Positions 27,535 through 40,230 of a stretch of DNA of 64,000 nt are shown here, piece after piece (the stretch's first letter is position 1; each line of letters starts with the position of its first letter). Where the stretch lies: positions 45,439,534 through 45,503,533 of the forward strand of contig NC_041009.1 of the NCBI RefSeq assembly GCF_004193775.1, in the 5' to 3' direction. Made by a program: the position numbers and the translations under genes. Below the pieces are notes generated by a model. The model was not told where the DNA came from. It ran no database searches and was given only the letters and a program-made list of their open reading frames with translations. The stretch is from Glycine soja (taxonomy: Eukaryota; Streptophyta; Magnoliopsida; Fabales; Fabaceae).

Positions 27535-28975
27535 AGATACCCTTTTACACAAACTACACCAAGGGAGGAAGAGCAATAGAGGGTGTCCAAAAAGATTGGA
27601 AATTGAAGAAGCAGTTGTGGTCAAAGACGCATGCAGTGTTTGTGGGAAGGTTGAACAAGAGAAGGAGGAGGAGGCTTTTGGGTGCAAGGAAAAGTAAACT
27701 AGGAAACTATAGAGGGTCAGATTTTTGAAGGGTGTGAATGAATCTTAACCTTACAATTTTTTGAGGTCTAAATTTGTCCAACAGAAAAAACGAAAAAAAA
27801 GTGAAGGATTCTAATTGACAATGGAATCTGTTTAGATTTTCACACACGTTTTGAAATTATTTTAAATAAAATTGATTTTTTTTTACTAAAATTGAGTTTG
27901 AAGGACATGATTTATCTCTGAATTTTTATTTTGAAAGTAAGTCAGTAATAAATTTTAGTTTTCTTTCAAGAAATTTTGTTAACAATAATTTCCCTCTCAA
28001 GAATGATTTTATGGTTCATAAAACTTAAAATATGATGTTAAAGTGAATTAAGATATGATATGTGTATAATAATTCTTATAATAATTTATATAATATTATT
28101 TTATGTGTCTATTTTTCTATCATATTATTTATTACATTTTAATTTTTTTGTCACTTTTTTCATTTTCTTTCTCTTTATTATAAAATTTATTGTACAAGTT
28201 GTTATACAAGTATAATTTCTAAATAGAATTAATTTTTAAGAATATATATTTTTGTTCCTCCTTATTTATTTTTATTTTGTCCAAAATGAAAAGAATATGA
28301 GTGTTTGTCAATTTATTAAATAAAGAATTCTTCTCGTTCATGATATGCGATTGTTTCTCGACTCAAAAAGAAATTAAATATGACTTTTAAAACTAAATAA
28401 ATTTTGACTCTTTACTAACTTTGTTGGTTGCAAAATAATATATTAAAGGAACAAAAATTCATACATTTTAAAAAAATTAAAAGACTATTTCATCAATTTA
28501 AGATACAAGAATTAAAATAAAATTTAACCGAAAATATAAAAACATTTATTTTTCATTTTATTATAATCCAACAACAGTACACAAACTAAATTGGTCAAGC
28601 GAAGTTACCTGTGGGGGGCATTGATTTGATAGGTTTGGTGAATGTGGAGCCACGTGGTTGTGAATCTTTGTCGCCCTTCAATGTTTGGGTTTGTAGTTTC
28701 TAACACATGTTAGATGCAGCATGAATGAAGTGTCCCATACCAACCAGATTCAATGCACCGTCCACACGCTTCCACATGTGTTTCTCCAACTCATATGTTG
28801 GATCCCATTCACATTGCCCACCTCATTTGGTAACCAAATTTCATGTACAACATAAAATTAGAGTCGGGTCGGTAACTCACTTGATCCAGATACTGAAATA
28901 TTGGACCAAAGGATCAATTAAGTGAATAATTAGTTGACTTGTATGATCAATAAATTTATAAATTTTATATTTTAA
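27535..28975. other. RBCX upstream region and AT-rich spacer
   Basis: No gene is seen. A G-box core, CACGTGG, is present near 28651-28657, about 1.2 kb above the RBCX start; it may be unrelated. The remainder is AT-rich with no recognised element. Confidence 0.35.
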
Positions 28976-29607
28976 TTATATATATATATATAGTGTATCA
29001 TAAGAGAATGATTATTTTATGGAAGGATAAGAATAATTAATATTAATTCGTTAGTAAAAAATTAAGATTAAATTATTTTAAGTTTAAATTAAAATTTTAT
29101 TTAATTATAAATTTATCAAAAATTAAATATCTTAAATATGTAATCTATGTTATCCTAAAATATTTCAAATTTATCATTAACATATTATCTCACTATCATA
29201 ATCATTTTTGTCATAGTTATCATGGTTGTCACCATAACTATTATCATAACCGCACTATCATCACTATCATTATTATCGTCATCATGATCATTATTGTCTC
29301 TACCAATATGATTGTGGTTGTCACCACCAAAGCCAAGTTAGTGGTGATTACGATGCTGGTGACAATTGTGGTGGTAATCTTGACAAATTAATTTTTTCAA
29401 TGAAGGACATAAATTAAATATTTAACATATTTGATTTTTGATAAATCTTTTAGAGATTTTATAGTTAAATAAAGTTTTAATTTAAATTTAAAATATTTTA
29501 ATCTTGACCTTTCATTTTAATCTAATAATTGAGATTGATGATTCTCAATTTCATATAATATGACCATTTTCATATGATACATCATATATATATATATATA
29601 TATATAG
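28976..29607. mobile_element. Foldback (long inverted repeat) element, about 630 bp
   Basis: AT microsatellites at 28976-28993 and 29584-29607 bound two inverted arms. The left arm (about 28990-29150) contains 'tgtatcata', 'aagattaaattattttaa', 'tttatcaaaaattaaatat'. The right arm (about 29395-29585), reverse complemented, gives 'tgtatcata', 'aagattaaaatattttaa', 'tttatcaaaaatcaaatat'. The centre (about 29180-29380) is rich in ATC/GAT trinucleotides ('tcatcactatcattattatcg' type). No coding sequence is seen. It is non-autonomous and of unknown superfamily. Confidence 0.6.
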
Positions 29608-29611
29608 TTTT

Positions 29612-30072
29612 CTCTCACTCTTATATAAAATAGTTTCCTCTCATATGATATGTCTTTTATATGAGGACATATTTTATGAGAGTAAATATTTTATATAAGA
29701 GTGAGAAGATTAAATCTGGATTGTATAACCATAAATGAAGGGTTGGGATTTAATGTCAAAACATCACATGACATTAAATCTTAATCATTCATCTTACTCT
29801 CATATAAATAACTTCTTCTCAAATGATATGTCATCTCTCTGTTTTCTTCGACTCTCATATAAAATAGTTTTTTCTCATATGATAGGTCTTGTATACGAGG
29901 ACATATTTCATGAGAGGAAATATTTTATATAAGAGTGACAAGATTAAATTTGGACTATATAACCATAAATGTAGGGATGGGATTTAATGTCAAAACATCA
30001 CATGACATTAAATTTTAATCATTCACGCTTGATTATACATTTCATATTTAATCATCTTACTCTCATATAAAT
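29612..30072. repeat. Tandem duplication (period about 234 bp) with hairpin units
   Basis: Copy 1 and copy 2 are offset by about 234 bp ('tctcatatgata(t/g)gtctt' at 29639 and 29873). Each copy contains a hairpin whose stem includes CTC..TATATAAAATA paired with TATTTTATATAAGAGTGA (first hairpin about 29612-29708). Each also has a smaller palindrome, 'tttaatgtc..gacattaaa'. They look like tandemly amplified MITE-type hairpins next to the foldback element. Confidence 0.6.
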
Positions 30073-30075
30073 AAC

Positions 30076-30078
<3 letters not shown>

Positions 30079-30149
<71 letters not shown>
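30079..30149. repeat. (CT)n microsatellite
   Basis: An uninterrupted CT dinucleotide run of about 71 bp (35 repeats) in intergenic DNA. Long perfect runs like this are usually length-polymorphic between accessions. Confidence 0.95.
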
Positions 30150-30152
<3 letters not shown>

Positions 30153-33100
30153 AATGGTTCTACTAGCAATTTGAATTCATAAAGTAACTAGTTCACAATT
30201 GGCTGGGTCTTATGAGTTTATTTAATTTTGAATGTATTTCTGAGTCAACTGGTCAGTCCAAGCAAAGTTTAACCATACTGGTTAACTCACGATCTAGTCT
30301 GATCCATCATGAATTTAGATCAAGTTGGAGGGTCACTTGACCAACTTAAGTCAAATTTAATAACTTATAAGGGATATTTAGACCATTTTGTGATCATGAA
30401 ATCCTTTAGTTATGGAATTATTTGTTGTCTTACTGACTAGTAATGGTTGTCTTATATGTGTAATTATGAAATAATTTTGTGATAGAATTATTTGATTTGT
30501 TGGACTTACAATGATTCCTTTTGGCTTTTAAAAAAAATGATTTCATTAGAATTTGAATTGTCAAAATAATAAAAATTTATGAGGAAATGCAATAAAAAAA
30601 TCTTTATAATTTTGTTAAGACTGGCCAAACAGTGAATCTAATTAGGTTAATTCAGCAAGTAAGCAAGTCAAGGTGAGACGGATTTACCTAATTTGATAGC
30701 TCTACATAGAATTATAGATATGCAGGTTATAAACTTAAAAAATTATATATTTTTTTAAAACTTAAACAGTAGTTTAATGGTTTTTTTATTAAAGCATATA
30801 ATAATAAATCAATTTAATGTAAGACATAGAAAATGGAATAAAATAGAATTTAGTCTCATTTTAATTTTTCTCTCAGTTTAGTCGTTCATTTTAAATAAAA
30901 TTACTTTAGTCACCTAGAGCGTCTTTATTAGACTATTTTTTTTTGCATTAACAATGTTTATTTTGATTAGTGTGACATTTTTCATAATTTATCACGTGTC
31001 ATCAATTTGATCAAATATATCAATTGAAAGAAATATTTAATGAGATTCTCCTGGTGCCAAATAAAAAAAGTACTGGCTGTTAATATTTTCTTCATCAACT
31101 TACCATCCCTCGAGTCTCATACTTGTAATTAAGACTCATAATTTTTTAAACATGTAGAAAGTTATTTAGCAATATGTTTTCTTATAGCGTAGTACAATAA
31201 GTAAATGAGATGAGAAATGTAGAAAGTCATAATTGACATAACCAACATTTTATCATATTAGCACAGAATAGAGCTATTTTTCTTATAAAATATTTTTGAG
31301 GTGGCAAAGTAGACCATTCCGTTCCATTGTGAGCCCTTTAAAAAGAAAAAAAAAGAGATGAGTATTAATCAATTTTTGAAAGTAAGATAAGAGTGTCAAC
31401 TAACTTGTCCCTTTTATGATAACTTAGTGAACCAATTAACTTGCTTAAATAATACAAAATAGAAAAATATATGAAAAATTACAGATTTTAAAAACATGAA
31501 AGTGTGAAATGAGAATATGAATTAAAAATAAAAATAGCAACCCATTAAGGTCAGTTTAGCGATGAAGGTTTGAATAATTTTACAATTTCTGTGAAGTTTT
31601 GTGTTCAAATTTTGCTTTCACCCTTGCATACAAAACAAAAATAGTAAAAAAAGAAGTTCAAAAGTTAACTCACAACTAGTAAATAAACCTCACGTCAATG
31701 AGTAAGCGAGATAAATTAATGAATTTATGTATCTAACTCAATCTATGGGTGTGTTTAGTTTAGGACAGAAAGTGAAAGAAAAAAAAATATGAAAGGAAAG
31801 AAAAAGAGTTGAAAATATGTAGAAAATGATATGATATTTAGACTTTTTTTATATATAAGAATTGAACTCAGGAACAATATGAAGGAAGTGGAGTTGTCTG
31901 TCACTCCCTACCAGGGACAGCGAAGGGCTTTTTGTCCATTCAATTTGTTTTAAGAATCACATGGGGTGCAGAAAGCAGCTTTCTACCTTTTGTATCCTAA
32001 CCCAAGAAGTTCGTAAGGATCTGGTTTGTTAGCCCAATTCATTTTACTTAAAGCACTTCCAGGGACTGTTGTTTTCTGCTTTTCCATTATTGTTTCGTTC
32101 GCTTCCCATTAAATTCCAGAAATAGAAAGTACAAGAAATAATAGTTAATTTCTTCCCACTGTTGTTCATTTCTTTTTTAGATTGAAGCTAAAATTTTACA
32201 AGCTTGTTTTGATCAACAGAATTTAGTTTTTCCCAGAAAAGCTATTAATTTAATTTGCTTTTTTATATGATTTAATTTAATCCACTTTTTTACTTCATCT
32301 TAAAATCGAGTATTATTTTCAAAATTATATTAGTTTGTTATGATATCAACTACGTGCTTGCATTAAAATATTATATTGTTTCATAGATTTTTTTATAACT
32401 TCCTAAATTTTTTTTCCCCCCAAATAAATAATTTTCATAAATAAAAAAAACATTGCAGTTGATGACACATACTTTGTTGTTAAAATGTTTTTTTCTTCAA
32501 AATTTGAAGTTTAATATTTTTATTAAACTTTGTATTGTGATCTATCTTCATGAAATGGTATAACATGAAAAAACGAAAAACATATTAAGACGTGAGAGAT
32601 TTTGGTGAAATGAATAATCGTAACATTTTCTTTTACTTTTGTCTAGAAGCAAAATGATTAAGGCATTTTCATTAGCTGAACAAACTAAGATGGGCAAATT
32701 TTTTGTTGCGGTATAATACTCACAATTTTTTTAAGTGATGTTAGCGACTTCTTTCTTTCACGATGATAACATTTTTAAAATAAAAATTATTAATTATAAA
32801 ATGCAATTAAAACATTGTTTACTATTAATATATAAATTATATATTTATATATTTAAATTGTACACAAATGTGCATATATTTATGAAAGTAATATTTTTAA
32901 AGCATACCTTTATATAGATTTTAATGGTATAATATATTTTTAAATATATATCAATATCAATAATTGTTTATATATAGTTTTTGTAAGTATTCATATATAT
33001 ATATATATATATATATTTGTAAAATATGGTAAATTTAATAAATGTGTGGAGTATGACTTATTATACTAAGAGTTTTTTTTTTTTTTACATAACGCAAATA

Positions 33101-33320
33101 TATGAATATGTATTAATTATTAAAACTACACATAAGTAAACTAAAAGAAATTGTTGTTAATATGATTTTTAAGATTGTTTTTTTTACTGGTAAACAAATA
33201 TCTGTCTAAAACTGTTTTAGTGTCCATAATCTATCTTAATTCATGAAAATTAAACTAAAATAAAATAAAATTGGAGTATGTGTAAGGTTAGGAAGTTAAA
33301 TAACATTGGGTACGAAGAGT
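30150..33320. other. AT-rich intergenic region upstream of the hnRNP-like gene
   Basis: No gene is supported. 'gggtgtgtttagtttagga' near 31747 resembles a MITE left terminus, but I did not find a partner end. AT microsatellites lie at about 32994-33016. Short frames here are AT-rich chance frames. Confidence 0.4.
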
Positions 33321-33447
33321 AGGTAAGGTGCGAGTACATTCATTCTATTCATACACCGAGAGAGAGAGAGAGAGGAAAGCAGCGAAACCAAGAGAAGAGT
33401 GGCATCGTTGGTTTTCGCTTCAATTCATCTTCGCTCAACCTTCTACA

Positions 33448-36400
33448 ATGTTCTACCGAGGGTACCACTCTTTTTACTTTCTTTTTTTGATTTCCCCTAT
33501 TCGTGTTCGCTACAAATCTTAGGTTTAGTTCATAATCTCACATATTGGATTTCTTCTCTTTTTTTCTTTTCTTTTCAGTTCTGTTTAATTCTTGCTATGA
33601 CGTATGATTTTTTATTTTTTTATTTTTTTTAATTTGTCAAATTCCTGAGACCTTACCAATCTTCGTTATCTTTATTAATTTACGAAATCTGGACTATCTC
33701 CAAACCGGGTGAGGAAGAAATCTGAACTATCTTAAAAAAAAATTGGAATTATTCGAAGTGGAACCCTAAATAAATAAACATAAGAGAAAGTTAGAAAACT
33801 ATTTTTTTTTTCTTTTGAGAATTGGAGTGCCCAGTGATGTGTGGTGACTTAGTGAGAAGTACTGCTTCAACATAGTTAAAAAGTGATGTTGAAGCGTTGT
33901 GTTTTATAAATTATATCTGTAACGTATTCTTGCAACTTGCATTGATGGTAAATCAGTTTGTGTAGAACTGAATGCTGGAAGGGATATAAACACTTTATTC
34001 TAACCAATAATTTCCGTTAGTTTGTTTTTCATATTCATTGTGATGTTATTACTATGTGGAAAACTTTGAAGTCGTAGGTGTCTTGTTGATATGTATGTAG
34101 GCAATAAAAAGTTTTGGAGGGCAAGGCATGTTTTTAGAGTTGTTTGCAGCCTTGTAGTTTTTCTACTATTCCATTTGGTTTTCTTTTATACTCACTTTTT
34201 TAATCGTAATTGTTAAGAGGGATCTCATGATGAATAACATCCCTGAGAATTTGGCCTTTAACCTAGCACAAAGGTGTGTGTGATTCATGCAGCTGACCTC
34301 GTGTAGTGAGATAAGACTTTCGTTGTTGTTGTATTAGTTTACTGTTTGTGTTTATCTTATATTATGTATTTCTTCCCTTTTTGTCGTGGTACTGATTGGT
34401 TAGAGTCTTCTATGGTTCTTGTTGTTTGTTGGATGGAATTACTGGTGGTACAATGATTATATTGCTAGGAAATGTACATTTTTAGCCCATCTGGGAAAGA
34501 GGTATTTCCCATGCATGGCAACCTCCTCCCAAATCTTTATTTGCTCATATAGATGATCATGTTTTCTAGATAAAAATGATTTCAAGGCATGGGAAAATGA
34601 ATGTAACATCAGTGTCATCATCTTCATTTCCCATTTTCAATGCATTAAAGTTTAAAACCCATTGATATTTAACACTGTTATCAATTCAGGTTTAAGATGT
34701 GTTTCTTCCAACTGCTGCAACTCTACCATCATAAATTATTTAACAAAAATCATTAAGGATAAAAGTGGTTAATTATAACATTTTATCTGCATTCAAATGT
34801 GAGTTATGTTATACTTAGACAGCATGTAAGTGTATAGCATAGTTTGAGTATGATCAATAACATTCTTATGAAATAGTGTTTTGTTATTTTTTGTTTTGGG
34901 TATGAGATAGAACAATGATATATGATCTCTATTCTGAGTGTCTGCGACGATCTGTTCTAAGGTGAGAGTATGAGAACTTTTATGGTCTTTTGTCTTTCAC
35001 TGCTTTATGATATTTTGCTTAAACCGATGGAAAGAGTAATATTGTCTACTCTCACCTTAATATCTAGTCTAAATGAGAGTATTCCTGAGAAGTGAGAAGG
35101 TTTATAAAAAAAGTTGAGAGGATGGAATCAGTTGGCTTGATGTTAGATGTGGGCCTGTGGCAACATGTTAATTAGTCATCTCTGGGGTATCAGTGAAAGA
35201 GTTGCAGTAGCTGAATGCTGGTAAACCTTAAACAATATTCTAGTTTCTGGAAACACTATGCATGCATTTATGTTTAATCTGTATATCATTATTTGAGTAA
35301 TTAAATGAAATTAAGGGCAGTTTGGGTGAAAGAACTGTCTGGATTTGGTGTTAATCCTTGTGTTTGTCTATGTTTCATTTGTTTCTTACGCATTCCCAAT
35401 ACACTCAATCCCATTATAATGCTGGATGAGCTCTGAGATAAGCCCTTCCAATGTCAATTCTGGTGTTTTTCTTCCATAAGAATGGTAAACGTGCAGTGTG
35501 CTACCCTTCATTCTGATGAAATCCATCTGAATCTTTCTAATGGCTTGACCTGTCAGACCTGTTGCACTTAAAAAATTCAGGCTGGGTTATTACCCTGAAG
35601 GATCTTCTTCAGTATGGCCATCTGGATTTCCACCTTTGCACTGCTTGTTTGCATGGCAGTCCCCATCCTCCCAATCAGTTGCTTCTACATCCACTTTCCC
35701 AGCATCTGTTTGCTGCTATTGATTTGCTGTACACTCTTGATCTCCAAAAGATGAGAATTGTATTTGCTGGTCACCCACTTTAAGAACTCCACTGAATTCT
35801 CCAAGGCTTTCATTTGTGACCCCATTTTGGTCACTTGATCCCCAGGTTGGGCCAATTGATAGGAACCTCCGGAGTTAGGTGAAAGAAAAGATGATTCTTA
35901 ATATTTATTTAATGAAATTGAATGCCCCTTCTGTCCATATTCTCCCTTTTTTATTAACTAATCCTATACAGCTAACTGACTACTGCTCTAACTGGGCTTT
36001 TTTTACCAAACAGGGGTAAAATTTTACCCAATTTTCCAATCAGGGGTATGTTTTAAAAAACTATCCAAAATAGGATAAGTCGTAACAGGTGCTACAACTT
36101 CTAACTCAAAAGTCGTTACATCTTTTACGACTTTTTATTCTTTAACTGAAGTTGTAAAATTATTTATGACTTCAGTTCAATTTTTTTACGACTTTAAAAT
36201 CGTAAATTTTTATTTTATTTTTTTTTAACTTAAGTCATAAAATTATTTATGACTTCAGTAATTTATGATTTTTTTTTTTGGTTTTACGACTTTAAAGTCG
36301 TAAAACCTTTTTTTAAAGGTTTATGACTTTGAAGTCGTAAACCTGTTTTTTTGTTTTTTTTAGTTTTTGTTTTAAGTTTACAATTGTTTACAGTTTTATT

Positions 36401-39400
36401 TTTATTTTTAATAAAAAATAAAACAATATATTTAAATATATAATAAATAATATTAAGTTGACTTATTTATTAGTATATTTTATTTGATATGTTATTAATT
36501 TATTTTAATGTTTTATTATTTAAAATATGTTATATATATTTTTAATATAGTTTAATTTAAATGTTTTTTATTTAAAGTTTAATTAATCTATCAATAAAAA
36601 TACAAAAAAATTAAAATGAGATATTAAAAATTTGAAAGACTTTAATTTAAAAATTGATTATATTTAAATAAAGATTACATATTTGTTAAACTAATAATGA
36701 GATGATGTCCCACAACGAGTTCTTCTGGATATGTGTCTTGTTGGATTACTGTGTTTATTGTCCTCTTGGTCTACTGCTCCTACCTCCTCTTGTTTTAGGG
36801 GTGGAATTATGTGTTGTTGTTGAGGAACATTATCACAACACCATCGTTGTCATCGTCATCACCACTGTTATCGTCCATCATTATGATAATGACAACTGTG
36901 GTGATCATGTTCCTCAACAACACGCACAATTACACGTGAGCATTCGAGGCAGAGGTTGTAGCCAAGAGGACAACAAGAGGAGGTAGACACGGACTACAAA
37001 CACACAAATCGAGTCCAACAAGATGAGAGATCGAGATGCATATTTAGAAGAACTACATCGACTCATTATTAGTTTAACAAATATGTAATTTTTATTTAAA
37101 TATAATCCATTTTTAAATTAAAGTCTTTCAAATTTTTAATTATTGGATGGGTAGAGCCAAAGAGTGTGTCCCACAACGAGTTCTTCTGGATATGCGTTTT
37201 TGTTGGACTACTGTTGTTTGTGTTTATTGTCCTCTTGGTCTACGGCTCCTACCTCACCTCCTCTTGTTCTAGGGGTGGAATTATGTGTTGTTGTTGAGGA
37301 ACATTATCACCACACCACCGTTGTCATCGTCATCACCACTGTTATCGTCCATCATTATGATGATGACAACTGTGGTGATTATGTTCCTCAACAACACGCA
37401 CAATTACACGTGAGCATCCGAGGTAGAGGCTGTAGCCAAGAGGAGGTAGACACGGACTACAAACACACAAATCGAGTCCAACAAGATGAGAGATCGAGAG
37501 ACATATCTAGAAGAACTACATCAACTCATTATTAGTTTAACAAATATGTAATTTTTGTTTAAATATAATCAATTTTTAAATTAAAGTCTTCCAAATTTTT
37601 AATATCTCATTTTAATTTTTTCTATGTATTTTTATTGAGATTATTTAAACTTTAAATAAAAAAACATTTAAATTAAACTATATTAAAAATATATATAACA
37701 TGTTTTAAATAATATAACATTAAATAAATTAATAACATATCAAATAAAATCATAAAAAAATATACTAATAAATAAGTCAACTTAATATTATTTATTATAT
37801 ATTTAATATATTTTTTAAATTTTTTATTTAAAATAAAAATAAAACCGTAAATAATTGTAAATTTAAAACAAAAAGCAGGTTTACTACTTCAAAGTGGTAA
37901 ACCTTTGAAAAAGAGGTTTTATGACTTTAAAGTCGTAAATTATTGAAGTCATAAATAATTTTACGACTTGAGTTAAAAAATATAAAATAAAATTTACAAC
38001 TTTAAAGTTGTAAAAAAAAAATTGAACTGAAGTCGTAAATAATTTTATGACTTGAGTTAAAAAAATAAAAAGTGTTGCATTTTGACAAAGTAGCCATTGT
38101 GGCTTGAAATAGCGTCAAATTACTGTCCCTATTGTGGCATCTCAGCCATTTCTTTAATCTGGGGATGAAAACACAGACCTTGCTCCAATTTTTTGTCGTG
38201 TCCCATCTAGTGATTTAGGACATTCTGGTGATTTCCATCATCTCCCCTGCTTCCCCTCTGCTAAGAATGATCTGCTGAGTGCTGACATTGTTTTCCAGTC
38301 ATACCTGTCCTTTTTGTTAGCAGCCCTGACCTCTATTCTTTGATCTGTGTTTCGTTGCTTCCATTTCACACAACTTCTTCCTTGTTTTCCCAGCTTCTTC
38401 TCTTTTGCATAACTCTATTTCTATTTTACACAGGTAAATTTTAAAAAAAATATTCAGGTACATAGATGGGCCGGCACTTTTTTTGTTTGTTTGTAAATTT
38501 AGGTACATACCTTCAATTTTATTTTGCTATTAGATTTATCTTTACACAACTAGCAGACTAAAATACAATTTATTTACAGTTGCCCGCCTAATATGAATTG
38601 AGTTTATTTTATCTTTTAAATGGCTAGACCGTACTGATGTAACTGAAATTTACAGTTTATTTAGAAAGGTGAAACTTACATATTTGCTGCCTAAAAAAGA
38701 GGTTCTTAATTTCTGTTATGTTTACGGTTGAAAATTGCAGTAAATTTGCTGATGGTGGTGATGGGCGTGAAATGGCTGCAAAACGCCAGCGCACTGTTGA
38801 TCCAGGATCTTCATTCTATGGTGCTTCCACTGGTTCCAATTTTATGTACAACCCATCTCCTTATGGATATGTCAGCCAACCTCCTCCTCCACCTTTTCCT
38901 GTTGTTCGGCTGCGTGGCCTTCCCTTTGATTGTACTGAAACTGATGTGGCTGAGTTCTTCCATGGTCTAGACATAGTCGATGTCCTTTTTGTTCACAAAG
39001 GTGGCAAGTTCACTGGGGAAGGCTTCTGTGTTCTGGGGTATCCTCTTCAAGTTGACTTTGCTCTTCAAAGAAACAGACAGAACATGGGTAGAAGATATGT
39101 TGAAGTTTTCAGAAGTAAGAGGCAGGAATACTACAAGGCAATCGCAAATGAGGTTTCAGATGCCCGAGGTGGTTCACCTCGTCGAAGTGCTTCCCGGGCC
39201 AAATCATATGATGAAGGAAAAGATTCAGCTGAGCACACTGGGGTGTTGCGACTAAGGGGATTGCCATTTTCTGCAAGTAAGGATGACATAATGGAATTCT
39301 TCAAGGATTTTGGGCTGCCAGAGGATTCTATTCATATTATAATGAATTCAGAGGGAAGACCTTCTGGGGAGGCTTATGCAGAATTTGCAAGTGCTGAAGA

Positions 39401-39509
39401 TTCAAAAGCAGCAATGGTAAAGGACAGGATGACACTTGGCAGTCGCTACATAGAGTTATTTCCTTCATCACCCGGTGAGATGGAAGAAGCAATTTCAAGA
39501 GGACGATGA
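33448..39509 (+). CDS. hnRNP F/H-like protein with two RRMs
   Basis: This is a nuclear RNA-binding protein of the hnRNP F/H/GRSF type; the family binds G-rich RNA and regulates splicing and polyadenylation, and that role here is inferred. Coding exon 1 is only 33448-33461 (ATG TTC TAC CGA GG) and exon 2 is 38741-39509. The intron is 5279 bp with GT-AG ends and the split Gly codon closes correctly, giving MFYRGKFADGGDGREMAAKRQR..., 260 aa. RRM1 spans about 59-137 (VVRLRGLPFDCTETDVAEFF) and RRM2 about 172-246 (VLRLRGLPFSASKDDIMEFF). Both have the LRGLPF form of RNP2 typical of quasi-RRMs. A proline-rich tract (QPPPPPFP) precedes RRM1 and a basic-serine linker (SPRRSASRAKS) separates the domains. 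The (GA)n tract at 33358-33374 lies in the predicted 5' UTR. The tiny first exon is supported by reading frame and family start only. Confidence 0.88.
35530..35875 (-). pseudogene. Unrecognised degenerate frame, possibly retrotransposon gag
   Basis: Inside the hnRNP intron the minus strand has a mostly open, GC-richer frame reading LSPNSGGSYQLAQPGDQVT... then a heptad-like helical stretch (MKALENSVEFLKWVTSKYN), interrupted by an in-frame TAG after LGKWM and closed by TGA after GNNPA. Coiled-coil starts of this kind occur in plant LTR-retrotransposon gag proteins, but I cannot identify the family. A similar non-AT-rich block at about 38130-38340, on the far side of the foldback, may belong to the same insertion. 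Confidence 0.25.
36131..38072. mobile_element. Large foldback element with duplicated palindromic core, in hnRNP intron 1
   Basis: The left arm (36131-about 36700) and right arm (about 37527-38072) are inverted copies of roughly 550 bp with high similarity. Landmarks shared in inverse order include 'gacttcagttcaatttttt', 'actttaaagtcgtaaa' blocks, 'taataaataatattaagttgac', 'gatatgttattaattta' and 'tacatatttgttaaactaa'. Between the arms is a core present twice as a direct repeat (offset 461 bp, 'cccacaacgagttcttctgg' at 36709 and 37170). Each core is itself palindromic around 'gttgttgaggaacat' / 'atgttcctcaacaac'. No transposase is encoded. A Mutator-like foldback origin is possible but not shown. 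Confidence 0.75.
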
Positions 39510-40230
39510 TTCTTTGGTGGGCTCTGATTTGCTCTCCTGTAGTTATACTTGTTAGCTTGATCTTATAACTAAAGATTTTGGTCAAGGATATATTTTATTG
39601 CTGTATTTGTTTTAGGATCCATATGCTTTTTTTTTTTTAATACGCAGATGAGAAATATGAGCAGCTGCTAAGATTGAATAATGTGGATTTATTTGTTTAT
39701 GGGCGTCCAGCATCATGTTTTCTTCTATGACTTGTTTATTTAGGATGCAAAAAAAAATATCATGCCATGGTGCCTTAGTGCATTGAGTGGGATTTGGCAG
39801 GGTGGCACCAAGGCAAGTTGTTTAGATCTGGCTTTTGATTTTCCTAGCATGGTTTTAGTACTGCAGCTTACTAAGAATGAGTAGGTGGATATTTGTTTAT
39901 TAGGCAAATACTGCAGCTTACTTGGTTCATTACGAAACAAATTTTAACATATTCAACAAGTGTTGCTAATACTTATATGCTCTCTAGTCTCAATGGAGGT
40001 TGAGCCAAGTTTTATTTCTATGCATTCGCAAATTTGTTAGGCCTTTCGATGAATATTGATGAATTAAATCCACTGTCTCTAATCTCCGATGTCATTTCTA
40101 AGAAAATATTGATGAATATTTTATTTTTATTTTTATTAGTATATAGTATGTTCTTTTTCTTACAATTATTATTAATTTAAAACTCAAGATAAGATGATTT
40201 AACAATATCAAAAGGAAAGGGTGAATTATT
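39510..40230. other. hnRNP-like gene 3' UTR and spacer
   Basis: This follows the TGA stop at 39507-39509. The first part is probably 3' UTR. The repeated phrase 'actgcagcttact' (39859 and 39908) marks a short local duplication. No further gene is seen. Confidence 0.35.

Noticed and set aside
27409..27687. N-terminal extension of the RBCX frame beyond its ATG
   Set aside because: The extension has no ATG where needed and runs through a poly(T) tract and the likely TATA region; the conserved MVGA start is downstream.
30079..30149. Possible tandem array of functional repeats
   Set aside because: It is a plain CT dinucleotide microsatellite, not a CRISPR-type or protein-coding repeat.
36702..37535. 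Two similar frames (94 and 123 codons) in the foldback core
   Set aside because: They arise because the palindromic core is duplicated; the peptide is low-complexity (V/I/T/H-rich) and sits in repeat DNA.
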